Source of the DNA: Falsiroseomonas sp050563545
GTDB lineage: Bacteria > Pseudomonadota > Alphaproteobacteria > Acetobacterales > Acetobacteraceae
Direction of reading: 5' to 3'
Assembly: GCF_050563545.1 (NCBI RefSeq)
Contig: NZ_JBNXUM010000037.1
Coordinates: 1-64,000, forward strand
DNA length: 64,000 nucleotides
The notes beneath the pieces were generated by a model. The model was not told where the DNA came from. It saw only the letters and a list, made by a program, of their open reading frames with translations, and did not search any database. Shown piece after piece: positions 58,059 to 64,000 of the stretch. A program made the position numbers and the translations under genes. The first letter of the stretch is position 1. Every line of letters begins with the position of its first letter.

Positions 58059-59113
58059 GCCGGCCAGCCCGGGGAGAGCCCTTCGACCCGCACCGCCGCG
58101 TCGCCCGCCGCCGCCTCCAGCACGCCGATGCGCGACACGCCCTCGCCCTGGTCGCGCAGCAGCGCCATGGCCTCCTCGGCCTGCTCGGCGGCGACCACCA
58201 CCACCATGCCGAGGCCGCAGTTGAAGACGCGCAGCATCTCGTCGGGGCTGATCCCGCCCGTCCGCGCCAGCCAGGCGAAGACCGGCGGCACGGCCCAGGC
58301 CCGCGCATCCAGCGCCGCCACGACGCCCTCCGGCAGCACCCGCGGCAGATTGCCCGGCAGGCCCCCCCCGGTGATGTGCGCCGCCGCCTTCACCAGCCCC
58401 GCGCGGTGTGCCGCCAGCAGCGGCTTCACGTAGATCCGCGTCGGCGCCAGCAGCGCCTGCGCCACGGTTCCCGCGCCGAAGGGCGCCGGCGCGGCGAGCG
58501 TCAGGTTGGTCGCCTCCAGCACCCGGCGCACCAGGGAGAAGCCGTTGGAATGCACGCCCGAGCTCGCCAGCCCCAGCAGAACGTCGCCCGGGCCGATGTC
58601 AGGGCGCGGCAGCAGGCTCCCGCGCTCCGCCGCACCGACCGAGAAGCCCGCGAGGTCGTAGTCGCCGCCCTTGTAGAGCCCCGGCATCTCCGCGGTCTCG
58701 CCGCCGACGAGCGCACAGCCCGCGATCCGGCAGCCCTCCGCGATGCCCGCGACGACGTCGCGCGCCTGCGCGACCTCGAGCTTCCCCGTCGCGAAGTAGT
58801 CCAGGAAGAACAGCGGCTCCGCGCCCTGGACCACGAGGTCGTTGACGCACATCGCGACGAGGTCCTGCCCGACCGTGCCGTGGATCCCGCTGTCAATGGC
58901 GAGCTTCAGCTTCGTGCCCACCCCGTCGGTCGAGGAGACCAGCACGGGATCGCTGAATCCCGCGGCCTTCAGGTCGAACAGCGCCCCGAAGCCGCCGAGG
59001 CCGCCCATCGTCCCCGTCCGCTCCGTCGCCTTCGCCAGCGGCTTGATCGCGTCCACCAGCGCGTCGCCGGCCTCGATGTCCACCCCGGCGTCGCGGTAGG
59101 TCAGGCTGGTCAT
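58055..59113 (-). CDS. purM: Phosphoribosylformylglycinamidine cyclo-ligase (AIR synthetase)
   Basis: 352 residues, the normal size. It closes the imidazole ring two steps after PurN. Features: Y-R-D-A-G-V-D-I at the start, S-S-T-D-G-V-G-T-K, A-M-C-V-N-D-L, G-G-E-T-A-E-M-P and I-T-G-G-G-L-P-G-N. It heads the purM-purN operon (4-base overlap) and is divergent from the DUF2066 gene (51-base gap). The longer open frame upstream is antisense to that gene. Confidence 0.96.
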   Translation of the reverse strand: MTSLTYRDAGVDIEAGDALVDAIKPLAKATERTGTMGGLGGFGALFDLKAAGFSDPVLVSSTDGVGTKLKLAIDSGIHGTVGQDLVAMCVNDLVVQGAEPLFFLDYFATGKLEVAQARDVVAGIAEGCRIAGCALVGGETAEMPGLYKGGDYDLAGFSVGAAERGSLLPRPDIGPGDVLLGLASSGVHSNGFSLVRRVLEATNLTLAAPAPFGAGTVAQALLAPTRIYVKPLLAAHRAGLVKAAAHITGGGLPGNLPRVLPEGVVAALDARAWAVPPVFAWLARTGGISPDEMLRVFNCGLGMVVVVAAEQAEEAMALLRDQGEGVSRIGVLEAAAGDAAVRVEGLSPGWPA

Positions 59114-59164
59114 GGCGGGTCCCGATCGGCTAAGTCGCGGAAGGTCACGACAAGGGATGGCGCG

Positions 59165-59878
59165 ATGCCGCGCATGCGGATCGTCGGCGGGGACAGGAAC
59201 CACGGCAGGCCGAGCCGCGCAATCGGGGCGCTGGCGGGCGCGGCGCTGGCGGGGCTGCTCCTGCTCGCGCTGCCGCGGGCGGCGCTGGCGCAGGCGACGC
59301 CGGAGGGAAACCCGCTGGTCCAGCGCGACGTGCCGGCCGAGGCGACGGCCGAGAACGCGGTTGTCGCCCGCGACCGCGCGCTCGTCGCCGGGCAGCGCAT
59401 CGCCTACCAGCGCATGGCCGTGCAGCTCGGCCTGCCGCAGAACGTGTCCGACAGCCAGGTGGAGGCCATGGTCTCCTCCCTGGTGATCGAGAGCGAGCGC
59501 GTCACCGCCCGCGGCTATGCCGCGCGCATCACCGTGAACTTCCGCCAGCCCGGCAGCGCGCGCGCGCCGATGCTGGCCCCCGACGGCGCCCCCCCGGTCG
59601 GCGGCGGCGCGAGCCCCTCCTCCTCCACCATCGTGGCGGTGGCGAGCTACCGCAGCTTCGGCGAATACGCCGCCCTCGTCCGCGGCCTGTCCCATTCCCG
59701 CGCCATCGCCCGTGCCGAGGTGATCTCGATCTCGGGCGACCGCGCCCGCATCCGGCTCGGCCTGCGGCGCGACGCCGGCGAGGCTGCTAGCGAACTGGCC
59801 GAGCAGGGCGTGCTGCTGCTGCCCTCGGTCAGCGACGCCGAGCCGCGCGAGTGGCGCCTGTCCGTTGGGAGCCGCTGA
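59165..59878 (+). CDS. DUF2066 domain-containing exported protein
   Basis: 237 residues from the ATG at 59165, eight bases after AGGG; the next ATG (59174) is also possible. A signal peptide with a basic start ends near A-L-A-Q. The mature part has V-A-R-D-R-A-L-V-A-G-Q-R-I-A-Y-Q-R and I-T-V-N-F segments seen in DUF2066 proteins, whose function is unknown. It is the first gene of a run with a CDP-alcohol phosphatidyltransferase and an AI-2E permease, overlapping the former by 14 bases. Confidence 0.78.
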   Translation: MPRMRIVGGDRNHGRPSRAIGALAGAALAGLLLLALPRAALAQATPEGNPLVQRDVPAEATAENAVVARDRALVAGQRIAYQRMAVQLGLPQNVSDSQVEAMVSSLVIESERVTARGYAARITVNFRQPGSARAPMLAPDGAPPVGGGASPSSSTIVAVASYRSFGEYAALVRGLSHSRAIARAEVISISGDRARIRLGLRRDAGEAASELAEQGVLLLPSVSDAEPREWRLSVGSR

Positions 59879-60470
59879 GCCCGGCCCCCCTCCGGCCCAG
59901 ACGCCCGCCGAGGCGCCGGGGCAGGGCGGCGATGCGGGGCTGTTCACCCTGCCCAACGCCATCACCTTCGCCCGGCTCTGCGCCGTGCCCGCCACCGTGT
60001 GGCTGGTGCTGCAGCACCGGCTCGACGCCGCCTTCTGGGTGTTCGTCGCCGCCGGCGTGTCGGACGCGGTGGATGGCTGGCTCGCCCGCGTCAGCAACGC
60101 GCGCTCGCGCCTCGGCGCCATCCTCGATCCCGTGGCGGACAAGGCGCTGCTGGTCTCGATCTACGTCACCCTGGCCGCGACGGGCGTGCTGCCGGACTGG
60201 CTCGCCATCCTCGTCGTGTTCCGGGACGTGCTGATCGTGGGCGGCGTGATCGTCCTGTACGTGCTCGGCCAGCCGCCTGCCATCGCGCCGCTGATGCTGT
60301 CGAAGGTGAACACCGCGCTGCAGATCGCGCTCGCGGCCGGCGCGCTGCTGGTGGCGGGCTACGCCCTGCCGCTGCAGAAGCCGCTCGACGCGCTGGTCTG
60401 GCTCACCGCCGCGACCACGTTGGCCACCGGCGCGCTCTATGTCTGGCGCGCGGCGAGGCGTGCGGGCTGA
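59865..60470 (+). CDS. CDP-alcohol phosphatidyltransferase-family membrane protein
   Basis: 201 residues from a TTG start at 59865; no ATG or GTG precedes the domain. The signature D-A-V-D-G-W-L-A-R, then G and D-P-V-A-D, marks the CDP-alcohol phosphotransferase fold, with about five helices. PgsA-like and cardiolipin-synthase-like enzymes share it; the head group cannot be read. Its stop overlaps the permease start by one base (TGATG), so the genes are co-translated. Confidence 0.87.
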   Translation: MGAAEPGPPPAQTPAEAPGQGGDAGLFTLPNAITFARLCAVPATVWLVLQHRLDAAFWVFVAAGVSDAVDGWLARVSNARSRLGAILDPVADKALLVSIYVTLAATGVLPDWLAILVVFRDVLIVGGVIVLYVLGQPPAIAPLMLSKVNTALQIALAAGALLVAGYALPLQKPLDALVWLTAATTLATGALYVWRAARRAG

Positions 60471-61627
60471 TGGCCGAGGAAGCCAGGCCCCCCGCGCCGC
60501 GCCCGGCGGAGACGCGGCTCTCCACCTGGCCGCCGGCGCCGGCCGCGCGCAGCGCGACGCGCGGCCAGCGTCTCGGGCTGGTGTTCGGCGTGCTGGCCGC
60601 GCTGCTGTTTGCGCTGTGGCTGTTCTCCGCGATCCTCACCCCGTTCGTCCTGGCGGGATGCATCGCCTATTTCCTCGACCCGCTGGCCACGCGCATGGAG
60701 CGGTTCGGCGTTCGGCGGGGCCTCGGCGCCTTCCTGCTGATCCTCCTCCTCGCGGCCTTCTGCCTGCTCGCGGTGCTGCTGCTCTATCCCCTGCTGATCG
60801 CGCAGATCGGCGTGCTGATCACGCGGCTGCCGGCGTATGTCTCCGGCATCACCGCGCTGCTGCGCCAGGTGCTGGAACACGCACAGGAAGCCTTCGGGCC
60901 GGAGGTCGTGGACGCGCAGCTGCGCGACCTCGCGCTGCGCCAGGCCGCGACGATGCTGACCTATATCGGCACGGCGGTGACCACGCTGATCGGCGGCGGC
61001 TTCGCGATCTTCAACGTCTTCACGCTGCTGATCGTCACGCCCGTCGTCGGCTTCTACCTGCTGCGCGACTGGCCGCGCATCGTCCGCCGCGTGGACAACT
61101 GGCTGCCGCTGCGCAGCGCGCACACGCTGCGCCAGCTCGCGCGCGACACGGACCGCGTGCTCTCGGCCTGGCTGCGCGGGCAGCTGCTGTGCTGCCTCGT
61201 GCTGGCGGTCTTCTACGCCTTCGGCCTGCAGCTCGTCGGGCTCGAGCTCGGGCTGATCGTCGGGCTGATGGCCGGCATCCTGAGCTTCATCCCCTATGTC
61301 GGCTCCATCACGGGCTTCGTGACGGCGCTGCTGCTGGCCGCCGCGCAGTTCGGCACCTGGCAGGGGGTCGGGCTGGTCTTCGTGGTCTTCGTCATCGGCC
61401 AGTTCGTCGAGGGCTACGTGATCTACCCCCGCCTGCTCGGCGACCGGGTCGAGCTGCACGCGGTCTGGGTGATCTTTGCGCTGTTCGCCGGCGGCGTCGC
61501 CTTCGGCTTCCTCGGCGTGCTGCTCGCCGTTCCGATGGCGGCCGCGATCGGCGTCGTCGCCCGCTACTGGCTGCGCCGCTACCTCGAGAGCCCGCTCTAC
61601 CTGGACCCCCCGCGCACCGGATCCTGA
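60470..61627 (+). CDS. AI-2E/PerM-family permease
   Basis: 385-residue inner-membrane protein with about seven helices. It has the family L-L-R-D-W-P-R-I loop, G-L-M-A-G-I-L-S-F-I-P-Y-V-G and E-G-Y-V-I-Y-P-R-L-L-G motifs. Family members export autoinducer-2 or work as Na+/H+ antiporters; which applies is unknown. The ATG overlaps the stop of the phosphatidyltransferase gene. It ends the three-gene run. Confidence 0.92.
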   Translation: MAEEARPPAPRPAETRLSTWPPAPAARSATRGQRLGLVFGVLAALLFALWLFSAILTPFVLAGCIAYFLDPLATRMERFGVRRGLGAFLLILLLAAFCLLAVLLLYPLLIAQIGVLITRLPAYVSGITALLRQVLEHAQEAFGPEVVDAQLRDLALRQAATMLTYIGTAVTTLIGGGFAIFNVFTLLIVTPVVGFYLLRDWPRIVRRVDNWLPLRSAHTLRQLARDTDRVLSAWLRGQLLCCLVLAVFYAFGLQLVGLELGLIVGLMAGILSFIPYVGSITGFVTALLLAAAQFGTWQGVGLVFVVFVIGQFVEGYVIYPRLLGDRVELHAVWVIFALFAGGVAFGFLGVLLAVPMAAAIGVVARYWLRRYLESPLYLDPPRTGS

Positions 61628-61810
61628 CCGGATTCTGACCGGCGGGGCCGTCCCCGAGCACATCCCGGCCGGCGATGGCTTGATTCACGCGAGACTCAAT
61701 CGAAGGTTGAGGATAGGCGAATAAACGCAACGCCTTGCGGCGCCGTTTCGCCTACAACTGTCCAGTCCCGGCCCGGTTGCGACGTCCGGACCGGTGCTTC
61801 GTTCCGACCA

Positions 61811-61820
61811 GGAGGAGAGA
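61811..61820 (+). promoter_or_regulatory. Shine-Dalgarno site of the desaturase gene
   Basis: GGAGGAGAGA lies four bases before ATG 61825. The frame is open from 61735, but this strong site decides for the later start. Confidence 0.75.
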
Positions 61821-61824
61821 AATC

Positions 61825-63042
61825 ATGCTCGTGGACCGTGTACTTGACCTGCCACAGGGGGATGTTCTTCCCCTCAGCCCGGTGCCCCTCCCGCCCAGGG
61901 AAGCCATGGCGGCGCGCCTGCCCCGCTCGGTCCAGCCCTTCCTGACATGGCTGACCGCCCGCCCCGCCCCCGGCGAGGAGATGCCCGTCCGCAGCCCGCT
62001 CGGCTTCGTCTGGGGCGCGCTGGCCTGGATCGCGGCCGGCATCGCGCTGACCATCCTGCCCTTCCTGCCGGAGGAGGTTCCCGCCACGGCCTGGGCGCTC
62101 GTCCCGCTCGGCCTGCTCTTCACCTGCTGCGGCCTCGGCCTGTTCCAGGTCGTGATCTTCCACCACTGCTCGCACGGCACGGTGTTCAAGACACGGGCGA
62201 GGAACAACCAGGTGGGGCGCCTGATCTCCGCCTTCCTGCTGTTCAAGCGTTACGACGACTACCAGCACGAGCACATGCTCCATCACAGCGCCAACAAGCT
62301 GCTGACCGAGGAGGACGAGTTCGCCGACTTCGTCTTCGGCCTCTGCGGGCTGGAGGCCGGCCTGCCGAAGCGCGAATTGTGGCGCCGCGTCCTGGTCGCC
62401 ACGGTCTCGCCGGCCTTCCATTGGCGCTTCCTCAGCCGCCGCATCCAGAAAAGCCTCTTCACCGGCGATGCCGGGCATGACTGGCCGGGCCGTGTCTTCT
62501 GGGGCGGGCTGATCGTGCTGACGGTGGCGACCGGCACCTTCGGCCTGTTCCTCCTGGCCTGGGTGCTGCCGGTGACGATCCTGCTGCAGGTCGCGACCAT
62601 CGGCCGCATCCTGGTCGAGCACAGCTTCCCGCCGGCCGACGTCATCCACAACCGCGGGCGCGAGCTGATCTGCCAGGCCTCGGTCGGCGTCTTCCCCGGC
62701 GCGACCCCGCCCGAGACGGGCGCGGGCCTGGTCGCCTGGGCGGGCTGGTGGACGGAGATGCTGACCTGGCAGCTCTTCGTGCGGCTCTTCGTCATGGTCG
62801 GCGACGCGCCCTGCCACGACTTCCACCACCGCAAGCCCGCGACGAAGAAGTGGACGAGCTACATCCATGCCCGCCAGCACGACGTCGAGAACGGCACGGG
62901 CTGCACGCTCGGCTACCTCGAATGCTGGGGGCTGGTGCGCGCCGTGGACCGCGCGCTGGCAAGCCTAGCGGACACCGCGCCAGAGACGATCGGCCGCACC
63001 CATCCGGGCCTCGTGGAGGCCGGCGAGCCCGCGCTGGCGTGA
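61825..63042 (+). CDS. Fatty-acid desaturase-family di-iron membrane enzyme
   Basis: 405 residues. Four or more hydrophobic helices and three His boxes: H113-x3-H117 (H-H-C-S-H), H150-x2-H153-H154 (H-M-L-H-H) and H331-x2-H334-H335 (H-D-F-H-H), which together bind a di-iron centre. The family includes acyl-lipid desaturases and carotenoid hydroxylases; the substrate is not known. It stands alone, 197 bases after the permease gene and followed by a strong hairpin. No ferredoxin is encoded beside it. Confidence 0.85.
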   Translation: MLVDRVLDLPQGDVLPLSPVPLPPREAMAARLPRSVQPFLTWLTARPAPGEEMPVRSPLGFVWGALAWIAAGIALTILPFLPEEVPATAWALVPLGLLFTCCGLGLFQVVIFHHCSHGTVFKTRARNNQVGRLISAFLLFKRYDDYQHEHMLHHSANKLLTEEDEFADFVFGLCGLEAGLPKRELWRRVLVATVSPAFHWRFLSRRIQKSLFTGDAGHDWPGRVFWGGLIVLTVATGTFGLFLLAWVLPVTILLQVATIGRILVEHSFPPADVIHNRGRELICQASVGVFPGATPPETGAGLVAWAGWWTEMLTWQLFVRLFVMVGDAPCHDFHHRKPATKKWTSYIHARQHDVENGTGCTLGYLECWGLVRAVDRALASLADTAPETIGRTHPGLVEAGEPALA

Positions 63043-63051
63043 CCTCGCCGT

Positions 63052-63087
63052 CGCCGGGGGAGGGGGCTCCTGGCCCCTTCCCCGGCG
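63052..63087 (+). terminator. Strong GC hairpin after the desaturase gene
   Basis: Arms at about 63052-63067 and 63072-63087 pair over 16 positions with two mismatches. It lies 10 bases after the stop. A TT occurs only within the right arm. Its composition is like that of the dispersed palindromes. Confidence 0.5.
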
Positions 63088-63184
63088 CCGGGGCGCGCGG
63101 GATCGCTACACACGGCAATGATTCCCGGCATTCCCCGCCGGGCGCCTATGGTTCTAGGCTCGATCCGTCGAGGAGAGCCCAGCC

Positions 63185-63757
63185 ATGCGCCCTGTCGTCA
63201 TCCCCGCCATGCTTGCCATCGGCCTGCTCGCGGGCTGCGCCGGCATGCCGCCGCCCGGCCAGATCCCCAACCTGCCGGCCAACCTGCAGCAGGGGCTCGC
63301 CGAACCCGGCCGCGAGGCCATCAACCTGGTCTCCTCGGTGTTCCCGAACCCCGCCACCGTGCGCGGCCGCCCGGCGGTGGCCGCCGCGGCCGTTTCCGAC
63401 CTCGAATGGCTGGCCGCGAGCCTGCCGGTGGACCAGCGCTGGACCTCGATGCCGCCGACCGTCGCGGGCCAGGTCGCGCGCGGCCGCGATGCGGTGCGCG
63501 GCACCTTCGGCATCCCCGCCGAGGCCAGCCCGAACGCCGTGATCGCGGCCTTCGACGGCGCGGCCCAGGCGCTCTCCGTCGGCAACGCCCAGGCCGCCAG
63601 CGCGGCGCTGGCGACGGTGACCGGCGCGGGGAACGCGCCGCGCGCCGTTGCGCTGCTGTCGGACCTGCCGGCCATCCCCGCCGCCGCCCAGGCTGCCAGC
63701 CAGGCGCAGCAGGGCCTGGTCCAGATGGACCAGATCAGCGGCAACCGGCCGCGATAG
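63185..63757 (+). CDS. Putative lipoprotein, Ala-rich
   Basis: 190 residues with a lipoprotein signal: hydrophobic stretch then L-L-A-G-C18, the acylation Cys. The mature part is helical and Ala-rich with P-N-L-P-A-N-L and W-T-S-M-P-P segments. No family recognised. A GGAG site precedes the ATG (CGAGGAGAGCC). Another lipoprotein gene follows 19 bases later, so they are probably co-transcribed. Confidence 0.72.
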   Translation: MRPVVIPAMLAIGLLAGCAGMPPPGQIPNLPANLQQGLAEPGREAINLVSSVFPNPATVRGRPAVAAAAVSDLEWLAASLPVDQRWTSMPPTVAGQVARGRDAVRGTFGIPAEASPNAVIAAFDGAAQALSVGNAQAASAALATVTGAGNAPRAVALLSDLPAIPAAAQAASQAQQGLVQMDQISGNRPR

Positions 63758-63776
63758 AGGAGTGGGGAGGCGCCCG

Positions 63777-64000
63777 ATGCGCGCGCGGATCGCGGTCCTG
63801 ATCCTGCTGGCCGTGGCGGCCTGCGGACCGCTGCCGCCGCGGCCCGAGGCGCTGACCCTGCCGGACAACGCAGGCCCGGGCGGCGCCGGGGATCCCACGA
63901 GCTGGGCGATCCTCTCCTCGGCCTACACCTTCGGCCAGCCCTCCTCCGTCGCCGGCAACCCCGCCGCGGCGGCCGAGGCGCTGGGCCAGCTGGAATTCCT
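63777..64000 (+). CDS. Putative lipoprotein, cut by the window edge
   Basis: 74 complete codons are visible from ATG 63777, preceded by GTGGGGAGG. The signal reads L-L-A-V-A-A-C, giving a lipidated Cys at about residue 15, then a Pro-rich linker and W-A-I-L-S-S-A-Y-T-F-G. The 3' part lies outside the window. Function unknown. Confidence 0.65.
   Translation, partial: MRARIAVLILLAVAACGPLPPRPEALTLPDNAGPGGAGDPTSWAILSSAYTFGQPSSVAGNPAAAAEALGQLEF

Noticed and set aside
61628..61824. Promoter call in the gap before the desaturase gene
   Set aside because: The patch is less GC-rich and has TTGATT and TTGAGG words, but no -35/-10 pair with proper spacing could be supported.
1..64000. tRNA, rRNA or riboswitch genes
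   Set aside because: No cloverleaf-like segment with a CCA-type end, no rRNA signature and no known riboswitch core was recognised by reading. A covariance-model search would be needed to exclude small RNAs.

Overview
The window is very GC-rich DNA, with strong G/C preference at third codon positions, packed with short intergenic gaps and 4-bp gene overlaps. Gene content points to an alphaproteobacterium, most likely an Acetobacteraceae of the Roseomonas type: four solitary TctC/Bug-type binding proteins, several class III CoA-transferases, an HWE-family kinase, a short Psd plus PssA pair, and a UbiM-like hydroxylase. This placement is inference from content and style; no rRNA or taxonomic marker was used. 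No tRNA, rRNA, CRISPR array, transposase, phage gene or plasmid origin was seen, and no gap between genes exceeds 300 bases.

Layout. 0-5.7 kb is envelope and housekeeping: a LysM protein, psd-pssA (phosphatidylethanolamine synthesis), a di-haem cytochrome c, a small phosphatase and a DMT exporter. 5.9-16.7 kb is catabolic: a RidA-like protein with a TctC protein, a four-gene minus-strand operon (two-subunit CoA-transferase, class III CoA-transferase, flavin hydroxylase), a secreted alpha/beta hydrolase, a luciferase-like monooxygenase and a guanine deaminase. 16.7-18.4 kb is a repeat-rich membrane-anchored protein of unknown role. 18.5-22.1 kb holds a flavin monooxygenase, an N-carbamoyl-D-amino-acid hydrolase, a CMD-family protein and an AllA-like protein.

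22.1-39.1 kb is a dense catabolic island with two divergent promoter regions. A minus-strand operon (Old-Yellow-Enzyme-type reductase, CMD protein, GMC dehydrogenase, small subunit-3-like protein, AllA-like lyase) diverges from a plus-strand operon (3-ketosteroid-dehydrogenase-like flavoprotein, a degenerate alpha/beta hydrolase, TctC). A five-gene Dpp/Opp-type ABC importer, every junction overlapping by 4 bp, diverges from a second OYE-GMC pair. The OYE-GMC pairing therefore occurs twice within 17 kb. It is the best candidate here for an undescribed oxidative pathway; its substrate is unknown.

39.1-43.8 kb carries a small membrane protein, an FKBP and a minus-strand set of porin, TctC protein and class III CoA-transferase, which reads like an uptake-and-activation route for a carboxylic acid. 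43.9-57.2 kb is signalling and structure: an outer-membrane barrel overlapping a hybrid histidine kinase, an ABC-F ATPase, three tandem DUF1194 proteins, a TctC protein, ndk, a chemoreceptor with a PilZ domain, and an ethylene-receptor-like membrane module split from an HWE kinase. 57.2-64 kb holds purM-purN, divergent from DUF2066, a CDP-alcohol phosphatidyltransferase and an AI-2E permease, followed by a fatty-acid desaturase and two lipoproteins, the last cut by the window edge. G/C-rich palindromic elements recur between genes, and one runs into a coding sequence.
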